This document shows, in pieces, positions 34,601 through 41,748 of a DNA stretch of 49,970 nucleotides. Each line of letters opens with the position of its first letter. Position 1 is the stretch's first letter. Position numbers and translations under genes: made by a program. A model generated the notes under the pieces. That model was given only the letters and a program-made list of their open reading frames with translations. It ran no database searches and was not told where the DNA came from. This DNA comes from Streptomyces sp. MH60 (lineage in GTDB: Bacteria > Actinomycetota > Actinomycetes > Streptomycetales > Streptomycetaceae), in contig NZ_MULI01000051.1 in the NCBI RefSeq assembly GCF_002939385.1, positions 1 through 49,970 on the forward strand. The letters are read 5' to 3'.

Positions 34601-36212
34601 CGGCATCGGTCAGACGCAGGGCGGTGACACGGCCGTCGGAGGTAGTGAACGTGACGTGGTAACCGCCTGAGTGCCGGATCCCGAGCGGAACGCCGGACTC
34701 GTCGTAATCGAAGGTGAGACTGTTGGCGTTGCGGTCGGTGATGTCGGTGATACGGGCAGTGCCGTCGGGCTGCGGGGCGAAGCGGCGGCTGAGACCGGTC
34801 CAGGGATCGTCCACTCGATACGTCCCGTCGGCCTCCCGGCTGAGGGGCATACGGGGACCCGACTCGGGCAACCAGAGATGCCCTGCCTCGCTTTCGACGC
34901 GGTAGACGAGGATCATCCCGTCCTCCGTGACGAAGTAGACGCCGTCCGCGTCCATCTCCAGGCGCTGATCCAGAGTCGAGGACCAACCAGGACCGAACCA
35001 CCATCCGCATCCGTAGTCGGAGGCGGCGCGGCGCATGAACGTCAGGGGCAGGGTTCCGGGAAGGGACACGTCCGTCTCGACCAGGAACGTCTCTCCGGTA
35101 GCGACGTCGACCGGGTCACCGCAGCCTTTGATCTTGCTCTTCAGCCGGTTGTAGGCCCCCCTGGCGCCGTCGGCCACCGCTGTCTTGGCGTTCTTCGCGA
35201 CGCCTCGCGCGCTGAGGGCCATGCCCTTCAGCCCCATCTTGCCCAGTGCCTTCGCACCCTTGGCGAGTCCGCCGAGAGTGGTCAAGCCCTTCATGCCGGG
35301 TATGCAGTCGAGTGCGGCGAACCCCACATCCCACAGGGACGCCTGTCCCTTGCTGTATTTGTAGAGCGTGTCCGCGAGGACGACGAGGGCGGCGACCAGG
35401 ACGATCGCGCCGAGGATGGGGCCGCCGATGATCATCGCGATGATGCCGACGACGGCGACGACGACCTTGCAGACCGCGACGATGGTGTCCCAGTTGTCGG
35501 AGAACCAGTCGCCGACGTCCTCCCACCAGGAGCGGTTCTGGATGCCGGCGTCGGACGCCTCGTCGATCTTGTTCTTGGCCTCCCGGGCCGCGTCGTCACG
35601 CATCTTGCGCGCGTCCTCGGCCATCTTCTTCGCCGCGTCCAGCGCACCCTGCGCCGAGTCGACGGCCGACTGCGCGTTGGTGTGCGCGGTCTTGGCGTGC
35701 TGGACGTCCCGAGTGGCGGCGCGGACCTTGGCCTCGTCCGGCTTGTCCGCGTCCGACTTGCTGCCGGTCGGGTCGTCCTTGTACTTGTCCGCCTCCTTCG
35801 ACGCCCGCGTCACCCACGAGTCCGCCGAGGACAGCTTCGACTGCGCCGACGTGAGGTCCTGTCGGGCCTCCCGCGCCTTGATGAGCGCCTTGTCCGCCAG
35901 GGCCTGCGCCCGCTCCAGCTTCGGCCAGAAGTCCGCGAGCGCGTCGCCGCACATCCCGTACGACTTCTCCAGCTTCTTCAGGTTCTTGGGAACGCCGGAG
36001 AACTCCTCCTTGAAGACCGTCGCCGACTTCCCCGCCCACTCGGCCAGGGTGGACTCGCCGGCCATGCCCTTCACCAGACGCAACGCCTCCGAGACGTCGT
36101 CGGCGAAGTCGTGCAGCGTCTTCGCGAGCGTGCGCACCCGCTGCGGATCCCCCGGAGTCGGGTCCTTGTCCAGGTCCAGGACATGCCAGTCACTCGGCCT
36201 GTGGCCCACCAT
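31683..36212 (-). CDS. RHS/YD-repeat polymorphic toxin with ADP-ribosyltransferase-like C-terminal tip
   Basis: 1,509 residues. In order: a helical, WXG100-like N-terminal region with W59-A-G61 (STLAEWAGKSATVF) and long coiled-coil segments at about 100-225, features of type VII-secreted effectors; a hydrophobic helix pair at about 243-283; a DUF6531 domain from about 364 (GDPVDVATGETFLVETDVSL); dozens of YD/RHS repeats at about 440-1290 (for example TYDSFGRLSVITGPLGETTR); the RHS core end DPLGLAPAP ... TDPFGL (1363-1389). The variable tip (1390-1509) has VVLYHGSRD (H1401), GVYLTDDF (Y1430) and RQPEYFVD (E1475), the order of an H-Y-E ADP-ribosyltransferase triad. The RHS shell should encapsulate and release the tip. 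ATG at 36212 fits the family start MVGHRPSDWHVLDLDKDPTP; a GTG 18 codons earlier is less likely. Confidence 0.88.
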   Translation of the reverse strand: MVGHRPSDWHVLDLDKDPTPGDPQRVRTLAKTLHDFADDVSEALRLVKGMAGESTLAEWAGKSATVFKEEFSGVPKNLKKLEKSYGMCGDALADFWPKLERAQALADKALIKAREARQDLTSAQSKLSSADSWVTRASKEADKYKDDPTGSKSDADKPDEAKVRAATRDVQHAKTAHTNAQSAVDSAQGALDAAKKMAEDARKMRDDAAREAKNKIDEASDAGIQNRSWWEDVGDWFSDNWDTIVAVCKVVVAVVGIIAMIIGGPILGAIVLVAALVVLADTLYKYSKGQASLWDVGFAALDCIPGMKGLTTLGGLAKGAKALGKMGLKGMALSARGVAKNAKTAVADGARGAYNRLKSKIKGCGDPVDVATGETFLVETDVSLPGTLPLTFMRRAASDYGCGWWFGPGWSSTLDQRLEMDADGVYFVTEDGMILVYRVESEAGHLWLPESGPRMPLSREADGTYRVDDPWTGLSRRFAPQPDGTARITDITDRNANSLTFDYDESGVPLGIRHSGGYHVTFTTSDGRVTALRLTDAEDGSDTVVRRYGYDDGNLTEVVNSSGLALAFTYDEYLRMTSWTDRNGHRYTYAYDDHGRCVSQAGQAGHVAGTFTYDEELSAWPGHRITSHTTTDGATTRFVVNDNSQVIAEIDPLGHCTRTEYDDHHHLLSRTDPLGHSTRYEVDAVGRPTHVSLPDGGVVTVAYNALHLPTRVTLPDGTNWQHTYDARGNRLETIAPDGARTRFAYDAHGSIASVTDPLGATTTVRCNAAGLRCETTSALGERTTRTYDSFGRLSVITGPLGETTRLWWTVEGRPTRVLGPDGTQETWTYDGEGNCTSHVKPDGALTTFQYGPFDLLTAQTEPDGGRYEFEYDASLRLTHAINPLGLRWAYAYDAAGRLVAETDFDEQRTTYERDAAGRLSRRLNPTSQEVAFTYDPMGRLRSKVVGAESTEYVHDAMGRLVRAVGPGCDLRMERDLAGRVVAEWVNGRSTVSTYDSAGRRVERVTPSGARAVYGYDAVGRMIRLNTSGHAIEFGRDAAGQEISRRIGASLRLDQTWDASGQPVEERWTTADRLVQGREYSYGAQHDPSRVSDAIDGPVVLTTDSMRRVRSLEGEGRSESYDYDVAGRVTSASWSGYPGLEAAQGGRSYAGSRLERAGGVRYVHDAAGRVVERCKKRLSRKPAVWRYVWDAEDRLTSVRTPDGTAWRYSYDPLGRRIAKERLGDDGHSVVERTDFTWDGPVLVEETTSDPALPNAVTLTWDHSGLRPIAQTERLTDSATQEEVDARFFAIVTDLVGTPTQLVDPHGEVSWRAHRTLWGTTAWPRRSRAYTPLRFPGQYQDQETGLHYNYHRHYDPESGRYTSLDPLGLAPAPDPYSYVTHPWRQTDPFGLMSCDEESVVLYHGSRDWSGGEFSLGRSHDMQREYTPDAGVYLTDDFNRAATQYAGPEGVVVRTEVPRSFADSVLREHSGPAGRQPEYFVDTQEGVDILNAGSPRVLPQRDAVIQHMMGQF

Positions 36213-36563
36213 CCCCGCAACCCCCGTCAACTCACGCGCCGCACCAGCAACCACCCGTACGCACACGTGAACTTACAAGGAGCAGCAGTTCGAAGAAAGA
36301 TGGTTCGGACGGGCGCGGCCAGAAGGTCAGTGCCATACCTCGGGGTTCAGGGCCGCCGTGACGTGATCGGCTGCCGTGGTGACGGTCAGGTCGGGCTGGC
36401 GGACGCGGAGCGCGATGCTCTTCCGCGAAGGAGTGATGGATCTGCCCTCCCGCCGCTTCCAAGCGGGCGGTGCCCGTCCGGAATGCCGGAGCGGCTCGTG
36501 GGCCGAAGACTACGAAGGGTGCGGAGCGCGGCATCGTGAGGCGCGGGTGCGGACGACGCGGGT
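36213..36563 (-). other. Gap upstream of the RHS gene
   Basis: 351 bases without a convincing gene. A minus-strand frame ending at TGA 36327 reads IALRVRQPDLTVTTAADHV followed by TAALNPEVWH with streptomycete-like codon use, but it has no clear start and may be a fragment. No terminator or clear promoter is visible. Confidence 0.35.
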
Positions 36564-37031
36564 TCATCGTCTGCGCACCGCCCCCCAGGCGTCGGTCGCC
36601 GCGTAAGTGCAGCTCAGCCGCCACGCGTCCAGCTTGTTCCGCACCGTGGAGACGACGCGCCAGCACTTCAGCCACGTCGGCAGTCGTCGGAACGGCACGA
36701 AGGTCAGGGTGTCGTTGATCGCGTTCACCGCGATGCTCCTGCGGCCCGGGCCTTCCGCCCGCAGTGCGGCGTACAGCTCGGGCGTCAACGCGCCGTTGAG
36801 GCGAGCCGCCGTTCCTGCCGCGGTGCAGGCGAACCCTCGCTGAGCGACGTCCGGGAGTTGCATCGCCCGGACGATCCGGGGTGACGCCTCCTCCAGGGAG
36901 CAGTTGAAGGCCAGTCCGATGGCCGCCGTGCCGAGGCTTCTCTCCCCGCGCTCGAACGCGGCGTCCCATTCCTTCGGGTCGTTCAGGGCCAGCAGTCGTT
37001 CGCCGGTCTGCCAGTTCCGGTGCGTCGACAT
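36564..37031 (-). CDS. Hypothetical protein upstream of the RHS gene
   Basis: 155 residues from MSTHRNWQTGERLLALNDPK. Largely helical; RSLGTAAIGLAF, PDVAQRGFACTAAGTAARLN and LTPELYAALR suggest a few HEAT-like repeats, a fold used by many small immunity and adaptor proteins. The start is uncertain (a GTG at 37043 is also possible); no strong ribosome-binding site. Same strand as the two genes before it and the RHS gene after it. It could be an adaptor or another orphan immunity protein. Confidence 0.6.
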   Translation of the reverse strand: MSTHRNWQTGERLLALNDPKEWDAAFERGERSLGTAAIGLAFNCSLEEASPRIVRAMQLPDVAQRGFACTAAGTAARLNGALTPELYAALRAEGPGRRSIAVNAINDTLTFVPFRRLPTWLKCWRVVSTVRNKLDAWRLSCTYAATDAWGAVRRR

Positions 37032-37104
37032 GATCAGTGACACCGGGGTCCGCTCGTCCGTCTCGTGGTCCCGAACGCCTCGATCAGCTCACGCCAGGCC
37101 CGTG

Positions 37105-37437
37105 TCATCGCGGGAGGGTCCAGAAGCGGGAGTCCCGGGGTGGGGGCGGGTGGAGGGGGAGGCGGGAGAAGTCGATGTGGGCGTCGGCGTCCGGGTCGCC
37201 GGTGGGAGGGAGCAGGTGGTCGCCGCGGCCGTAGTAGGCGGGCAGGGCCCAGAACTCCGGGGCCTCGTGGCACAGGAGGTCGGGGTAAGGGTCGACCTCC
37301 AGGTCCGCGTACTGGCTGTTGATCCTCGCCACCGCCTCCGGGCGGGAGATGCCGCAGCGGTCCACGAGTACCGCCACCATGTCGCGGAAGTACTCCAGCA
37401 TTCCCTCGTCCAGGTCGAGGACGAATTCCTCGGTCAC
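37105..37437 (-). CDS. Hypothetical protein of the RHS island
   Basis: 110 residues. GTG at 37437 gives MTEEFVLDLDEGMLEYFRDM, a helical start with VDRCGISRPEAVARINSQYA, then a conserved-looking acidic/aromatic part (DPYPDLLCHEAPEFWALPAY) and a Pro-rich end. No family recognised. It starts 17 bases after the preceding gene stops, so the two are almost surely one operon. GAGGAG lies 13 bases upstream, rather far. Confidence 0.7.
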   Translation of the reverse strand: MTEEFVLDLDEGMLEYFRDMVAVLVDRCGISRPEAVARINSQYADLEVDPYPDLLCHEAPEFWALPAYYGRGDHLLPPTGDPDADAHIDFSRLPLHPPPPRDSRFWTLPR

Positions 37438-37454
37438 CGGGGCCCCCGCACTCC

Positions 37455-38102
37455 TCAGTCCGCGAACCGGAACGTCGACGTGATCGCGTCGAAGATGTCG
37501 AAGAAGGAGTCCGCGAGGTCGAGGACCTGGCTGCTGCCCGCGACCAGGGCCACCTTGCCCTCCTGGCCGGGGACCGGGATGTACGTCTGCATGAGCACCG
37601 CGCGGACCGTGCGGTTCAGGGCGTCGCCGGGGACCGGGATGTCCTCCACGCCCCGGGTACGGGCCGCGGGGCCCACGCCGGGGATGTCGACCGTGGTGAC
37701 CTCGCGCCAGGAGTCGCCGGGCTTCCGCGCCTCCTTGACGGCGAGTTGGGCGGCTATGGCAGCCGGGTCGGTGGGCAGGGGGTCGCCGGAGGACGTGCGG
37801 CCGCCTATCAGGGAGACCGTGACCGAGCCCGTGATCGGGGTGTCGCCGCCGAAGCTCTCCGCCATGCAACCGCAGTACAGCGCGCCCGACTTCCACGCGT
37901 CGGACGCCGCCTTCTGGAGGAAGGTGACGTACGCGGACCGGGAGGGCTTCAGTTCCGGGTACCGGCGGATGCGGTCCTCGACCATGCGGCGGATCGAGTC
38001 GTCCCGGGACTCCGGGCGTACGTCGAACTCCCACCAGGACTCCGGCACCTTGATGCGGAAACCGCCCCGTTCGACGGTCAGTGCCTCCGTGTAACGGGCC
38101 AT
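37455..38102 (-). CDS. Hypothetical protein, first gene of the RHS island operon
   Basis: 215 residues from MARYTEALTVERGGFRIKVP. It opens with WWEFDVRPESRDDSIRRMVE, has CGCMAESFGGDTPITGSVTV and ends DLADSFFDIFDAITSTFRFAD. The pattern (a beta-sandwich core with a final helical DSFFDIFDAI segment) resembles streptomycete proteins found with type VII-linked loci, but I cannot name the family. ATG at 38102; an in-frame ATG at 38150 is possible. Divergent from the MerR-like gene. Confidence 0.7.
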   Translation of the reverse strand: MARYTEALTVERGGFRIKVPESWWEFDVRPESRDDSIRRMVEDRIRRYPELKPSRSAYVTFLQKAASDAWKSGALYCGCMAESFGGDTPITGSVTVSLIGGRTSSGDPLPTDPAAIAAQLAVKEARKPGDSWREVTTVDIPGVGPAARTRGVEDIPVPGDALNRTVRAVLMQTYIPVPGQEGKVALVAGSSQVLDLADSFFDIFDAITSTFRFAD

Positions 38103-38426
38103 GGTGTGCCCGGCCTCCCCGTGTGTCGCTCGATCGGCTGTTCCCGTCATCGTCCCACTGATCGGCGGCCCGGCGCCGGTGATGTCCGGCACGAGGGCCC
38201 GACGGCGTGGCCCGCGCACCCTCGGTACAGAAAGCCGTTCACCTGTTTGGATGAAAACCTGTCGTGACCGCTGTAGACATTCCGCCGCTGCTGTGGTTAG
38301 TCTTCTGTCGTAGCCAGGAAGTCAGTGAGGCGCGGCAGAGACGAACTGCCCGCATGAGTAACAGCAGGACCAGCAGGACCCGCAACACCAAGAGGTACGG
38401 CACGAGGAGAGAAGGAGGAGGACGCC

Positions 38427-38540
38427 ATCAGGATCGCCCGGGCGAGAACGTTCTCACCGGGTACCGCAGGCCCCGGAACGGAAGGTGGTCCCACGGTCAC
38501 GCATCCGCGATCCCTCAACAGAAGGCCGGCAGTGCAGTAG
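38427..38540 (+). other. Possible leader peptide reading frame with ATC start
   Basis: GAAGGAGGAGG (38411-38421) ends 5 bases before an ATC codon that opens 37 sense codons closed by TAG. The peptide would read (M)RIARARTFSPGTAGPGTEG and end NRRPAVQ. No ATG, GTG or TTG is available in this frame at the right spacing. The hairpin at 38568 starts 27 bases after the stop. Confidence 0.35.
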
Positions 38541-38567
38541 GCCGGCAGATGGTGTTACAAATCCCTC

Positions 38568-38599
38568 GGGGCCTTGGTGCCGTACGGCACCAAGGCCCC
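38568..38599 (+). other. 14-bp perfect hairpin in the leader of the MerR-like gene
   Basis: Arms GGGGCCTTGGTGCC (38568-38581) and GGCACCAAGGCCCC (38586-38599) with loop GTAC, ending 28 bases before the start codon. No T-run follows, so a full intrinsic terminator is unlikely. It may be an attenuator, an RNA-stability element or, as DNA, an operator. Confidence 0.7.
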
Positions 38600-38627
38600 T
38601 CGACGCGTTCCGCAAACAGAGGTGCAG

Positions 38628-38984
38628 ATGACCGCTGACACACCGCTCAACCGCATCGACGACGACGACTACCCCGCGTACACCATGGGGCGGGCGGCCG
38701 AGATGCTGGGCACCACGCCCGCCTTCCTACGAGCCCTCGGCGACGCCCGGCTGATCACGCCGCTGCGCTCGGAGGGGGGCCATCGCCGCTACTCCCGCTA
38801 CCAGCTGCGCATCGCCGCTCGCGCCCGCGAGATGGTCGACCAGGGAACGTCGATCGAGGCGGCCTGCCGCATCATCATCCTGGAGGACCAGCTCGAAGAG
38901 GCTCAGCGCATCAACGCGGAGCTGCGAAGCGGTGGCGCCGGGGTGTCCGGAGACAAGCCGGGGAGTGCCAGTACTGCCCGGTAG
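38628..38984 (+). CDS. MerR-family (BldC-like) transcriptional regulator
   Basis: 118 residues. The winged helix-turn-helix lies at about residues 17-85: YTMGRAAEMLGTTPAFLRAL, then LITPLRSEGGHRRYSRYQLR, the MerR recognition part. A short helix (IIILEDQLEEAQRINAEL) follows and no effector domain, as in small BldC-like regulators. ATG at 38628 has AGAGG five bases upstream. It is followed after 49 bases by another small gene on the same strand. Confidence 0.88.
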   Translation: MTADTPLNRIDDDDYPAYTMGRAAEMLGTTPAFLRALGDARLITPLRSEGGHRRYSRYQLRIAARAREMVDQGTSIEAACRIIILEDQLEEAQRINAELRSGGAGVSGDKPGSASTAR

Positions 38985-39033
38985 TGCCACCGACCCGCCC
39001 GCCCGCGCGGGCCTGCGGATAAAATCTGTTCTC

Positions 39034-39393
39034 ATGTCGAAGCCTGACGAGCTGCTCGTTGACATTGCCGCCCGTGTGGAGTCCGCGCAGAGCAGTCGAA
39101 TGTCCCTGACCGTGGTCACCCACGGCGCTGTTATCACCGGCCGCCTGGCCCCCGAGTCCGTGTGGCGGCAGCGGGTGTCGGAAGTGCTGACCGACTCCGC
39201 GGACCTGGGCGTCTTCTCCGCCGCCTTCGACGCTCCGGCGGAAAAGAAGGAGGCACCCACGCACCTGCACTTCCATGTCGCCCGGATCCTCCAGGGCACG
39301 ATGGGGATCCCCGAAACGGGCGGGATGTACCGCGTGGCGATCGATGACGTCAGCGCCTGGACCGTGGGGGACTTCAGCTACTCCGACCACTGA
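39034..39393 (+). CDS. Hypothetical protein downstream of the MerR-like gene
   Basis: 119 residues from MSKPDELLVDIAARVESAQS. The central beta-rich part SLTVVTHGAVITGRLAPESV recalls the gas-vesicle accessory family GvpU, but only loosely. THLHFHVARILQG is a His-rich strand near the C-terminus. No signal peptide. There is no Shine-Dalgarno sequence; TAAAAT (39020-39025) ends 8 bases before the ATG, so the mRNA may be leaderless. It converges on cspA across a strong terminator. Confidence 0.7.
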   Translation: MSKPDELLVDIAARVESAQSSRMSLTVVTHGAVITGRLAPESVWRQRVSEVLTDSADLGVFSAAFDAPAEKKEAPTHLHFHVARILQGTMGIPETGGMYRVAIDDVSAWTVGDFSYSDH

Positions 39394-39467
39394 AACCCGC
39401 GGGAATCCGAGAACAGACCGAACAGTGCGCAGTAATCCGCGTACGTGAATTCCATGGTTACGGAAAA

Positions 39468-39509
39468 GCAGCTGGGGCCCGCACCCCGAAGGATGCGGGC
39501 CCCAGCTGC
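39468..39509 (-). terminator. Terminator of cspA, possibly bidirectional
   Basis: Perfect 16-bp stem (39468-39483 with 39494-39509) and a 10-base loop, followed on the minus strand by TTTTCC. It lies between convergent genes and could also stop the plus-strand gene ending at 39393. Confidence 0.92.
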
Positions 39510-39535
39510 GCTGCGCGCCCGCGGGCGCGCCGACG

Positions 39536-39739
39536 TCAGGCGAGGACGATGTTCTCGGCCGTCGGGCCCTTCTGGCCCTGCGCGATGTCGAAGCTCACCT
39601 TCTGGCCTTCGAGCAGCTCACGGAAGCCCTGGGCGGCGATGTTCGAGTAGTGGGCGAACACGTCAGCGCCGCCACCGTCCTGCTCGATGAAGCCGAAGCC
39701 CTTTTCCGCGTTGAACCACTTCACGGTGCCAGTAGCCAT
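39536..39739 (-). CDS. Cold-shock protein (CspA/ScoF family)
   Basis: 67 residues, one cold-shock domain. RNP1 is KGFGFIEQ and RNP2 is DVFAHYS; start MATGTVKWFNAEKGFGF. It binds single-stranded RNA/DNA as an RNA chaperone. ATG at 39739 has AAGGAG eight bases upstream. Strong terminator after it and a gene-free region of 282 bases before it. Confidence 0.97.
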   Translation of the reverse strand: MATGTVKWFNAEKGFGFIEQDGGGADVFAHYSNIAAQGFRELLEGQKVSFDIAQGQKGPTAENIVLA

Positions 39740-40021
39740 GTCTTTTTCTCCTTCGGGGCAGTGCACCGGCGCCCGCACTGTACGGACGCCGTGTCGCCGC
39801 GATGATCACCCCGACCGGAAAAAAGACCGGTATCACATTCGGGAACCACACCTGCAACTGATAACGACAGTAGCACGCAACGGGACCCCGCGTACGTCCA
39901 GAAATTACGCCCTGTTCGCCGCCGCAAGGAAACTGTCCGCACGTTCCGTCAAACCCTGGTACGGCGGATACAGATTTCAGGGTGCCCATTTCACAGGAAT
40001 TACCTGGCGGGGCGAGTTCCG
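39740..40021 (-). promoter_or_regulatory. cspA upstream region after gdhA
   Basis: 282 bases. A short inverted repeat ACCGG / CCGGT encloses an A-tract (39814-39831), which on the minus strand gives a T-rich loop. Cold-shock mRNAs often have long structured leaders, and this could be part of one or a weak gdhA terminator. Confidence 0.4.
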
Positions 40022-41380
40022 TCAGATGACGCCCTGCGCCAGCATCGCGTCGGCCACCCGCTCGAAGCCGGCGATGTTCGCGCCGGTGACGTAGTCGCCG
40101 GGGGCGCCGTAGCGCTCGGCGGTTTCGTGGCAGGTGGTGTGGATGCTGGTCATGATGTCCGCCAGCTCGTCCTCGACCCGCGCCGCGGTCCACGACGTAC
40201 GGGCGTGGTTCTGCGCCATCTCCAGGGCGCTGACCGCGACGCCGCCCGCGTTGGCCGCCTTGCCGGGGCCGAAGGCGACGCCGGCCTGCTGGAGCAGGTG
40301 GACGGCCTCGGGGGTCGTCGGCATGTTCGCGCCCTCGGAGACCGCCTTGACGCCGTTGCGGATCAGGGTGGCGGCGTCCTTCTCGTCCAGTTCGTTCTGG
40401 GTGGCCGACGGGAGGGCGAGGTCCGCCGGGACCTCCCAGACGCGACCGCCGGGGACGAAGCGGGCCGAGGCGCCCCGGCGTTCGGCGTACGCGTCGACGC
40501 GGCCTCGCTCGACCTCCTTGATCTGCTTCAGCAGGCCGAGGTCGATGCCCTTCTCGTCGACGACGTAGCCGGAGGAGTCCGAGCAGGTGACGGCGTTGGC
40601 GCCGAGGGCGGTCAGCTTCTCGATGGTGTAGATCGCCACGTTCCCGGAGCCCGAGACGACCGCGGTCTGGCCCTCCAGGTCCTCGCCGCGCTCGCGCAGC
40701 ATCGCCGCCGCGAAGAGCACGTTGCCGTAGCCCGTCGCCTCCGGGCGGATCAGCGAGCCGCCCCAGCCCTGGCCCTTGCCGGTGAGGACGCCGGACTCCC
40801 AGCGGTTGGTGATCCGGCGGTACTGGCCGAAGAGGTAGCCGATCTCCCGGCCGCCGACGCCGATGTCACCGGCGGGGACGTCCGTGTGCTCGCCGATGTG
40901 CCGGTACAGCTCCGTCATGAAGGACTGGCAGAACCGCATGACCTCCGCGTCGCTGCGGCCGTGCGGGTCGAAGTCGCTGCCGCCCTTGCCGCCGCCGATG
41001 CCGAGGCCGGTCAGGGCGTTCTTGAAGATCTGCTCGAAGCCCAGGAACTTGATGACGCCCAGGTTGACCGACGGGTGGAACCGGAGGCCGCCCTTGTACG
41101 GGCCCAGCGCGCTGTTGAACTCGACGCGGAAGCCCCGGTTGACGCGGACCCGGCCCTGGTCGTCCTGCCACGGCACCCGGAACATCACCTGGCGCTCCGG
41201 CTCGACCAGCCGCTCGATGAGGCCCGGCTCGGCGTACTCGGGGCGGGCCGCGACGACCGGGGCGAGCGTTTCCAGGACCTCGTGCACGGCCTGGTGGAAC
41301 TCCGGCTGGGCCGGATTGCGGTGCTCGATCTCGGTGAGGAGGTGGTCGAGGGTGGTCTGCGTCTCGCTTCGCGTCGTCAC
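40022..41380 (-). CDS. gdhA: NADP-dependent glutamate dehydrogenase
   Basis: Makes glutamate from 2-oxoglutarate, ammonia and NADPH. 452 residues, the hexameric small type. Motifs: KGGLRFHPSVNLGVIKFLGF with the substrate-binding lysines, GIGGGKGGSDFDPHG (catalytic lysine region), PAGDIGVGGREIGYLFGQY and the nucleotide-binding VVSGSGNVA. GTG at 41380 has AAAGGG five bases upstream and gives TTRSETQTT, typical of streptomycetes; an earlier GTG (41407) is unlikely. Confidence 0.97.
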   Translation of the reverse strand: MTTRSETQTTLDHLLTEIEHRNPAQPEFHQAVHEVLETLAPVVAARPEYAEPGLIERLVEPERQVMFRVPWQDDQGRVRVNRGFRVEFNSALGPYKGGLRFHPSVNLGVIKFLGFEQIFKNALTGLGIGGGKGGSDFDPHGRSDAEVMRFCQSFMTELYRHIGEHTDVPAGDIGVGGREIGYLFGQYRRITNRWESGVLTGKGQGWGGSLIRPEATGYGNVLFAAAMLRERGEDLEGQTAVVSGSGNVAIYTIEKLTALGANAVTCSDSSGYVVDEKGIDLGLLKQIKEVERGRVDAYAERRGASARFVPGGRVWEVPADLALPSATQNELDEKDAATLIRNGVKAVSEGANMPTTPEAVHLLQQAGVAFGPGKAANAGGVAVSALEMAQNHARTSWTAARVEDELADIMTSIHTTCHETAERYGAPGDYVTGANIAGFERVADAMLAQGVI

Positions 41381-41537
41381 AGGGGCCCTTTCTGGCACGG
41401 CGGGCACCGGTCGCGTGCAGCGACCGGTGGGAGGCGCTCGGCGCCGTTGCCGCGCGCGGGACGCTTAAGTGTTACGCGCATGTAAACCCCGTGGCCAGCA
41501 CCCGATCACTGGGTGAGACGAAGGACTCCCGGTGCCG

Positions 41538-41747
41538 CTACGCCTCCCCGTTCAGCATCGCGGCGGTCAGGACGTTGCCCGCGACGCCCCAGCCGCCGTC
41601 CGGGACCTCGTCGACGAGGACGACGGTAGTCGGCCGGGCGCGCTCCCCGTAGATCTCGGCGTAGAGGTCGGTGGTGCGTTCGACGATCTTCTTCTTGTCC
41701 TCCGGCGTGAGGGTGCCCGCGGGGACCTTGAAGTGGGCGAAGGGCAT
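41538..41747 (-). CDS. 4-oxalocrotonate tautomerase family protein
   Basis: 69 residues. The catalytic N-terminal proline (P2) is present in MPFAHFKVPAG; the rest (LTPEDKKKIVERTTDLYAEI ... VVLVDEVPDGGWGV) is a typical small tautomerase. Its start is one base after the SDR stop, so the two are cotranscribed and probably work on the same unknown substrate. Confidence 0.92.
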   Translation of the reverse strand: MPFAHFKVPAGTLTPEDKKKIVERTTDLYAEIYGERARPTTVVLVDEVPDGGWGVAGNVLTAAMLNGEA

Positions 41748-41748
41748 G

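Larger units (their letters stand above)
38103..38627. promoter_or_regulatory. Divergent region between the RHS island and the MerR-like gene
   Basis: 525 bases. It must contain the promoter of the island operon (minus) and that of the MerR-like gene (plus). The plus side carries a 37-codon frame behind a perfect Shine-Dalgarno sequence (38427-38540), the direct repeat AGGCCGGCAG at 38523 and 38539, and a 14-bp hairpin. A longer open frame on the plus strand from 38264 runs through the hairpin and the MerR start and was not accepted as a gene. Confidence 0.55.

Noticed and set aside
34671..36539. 622-codon plus-strand frame opposite the RHS gene
   Set aside because: Arg/Gly/Val-rich shadow of a clearly coding minus strand.
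38264..38638. 124-codon plus-strand frame before the MerR-like gene
   Set aside because: It runs through the 14-bp hairpin and over the MerR start, is Arg/Ser-rich and has no Shine-Dalgarno sequence; the better candidate there is the 37-codon frame.
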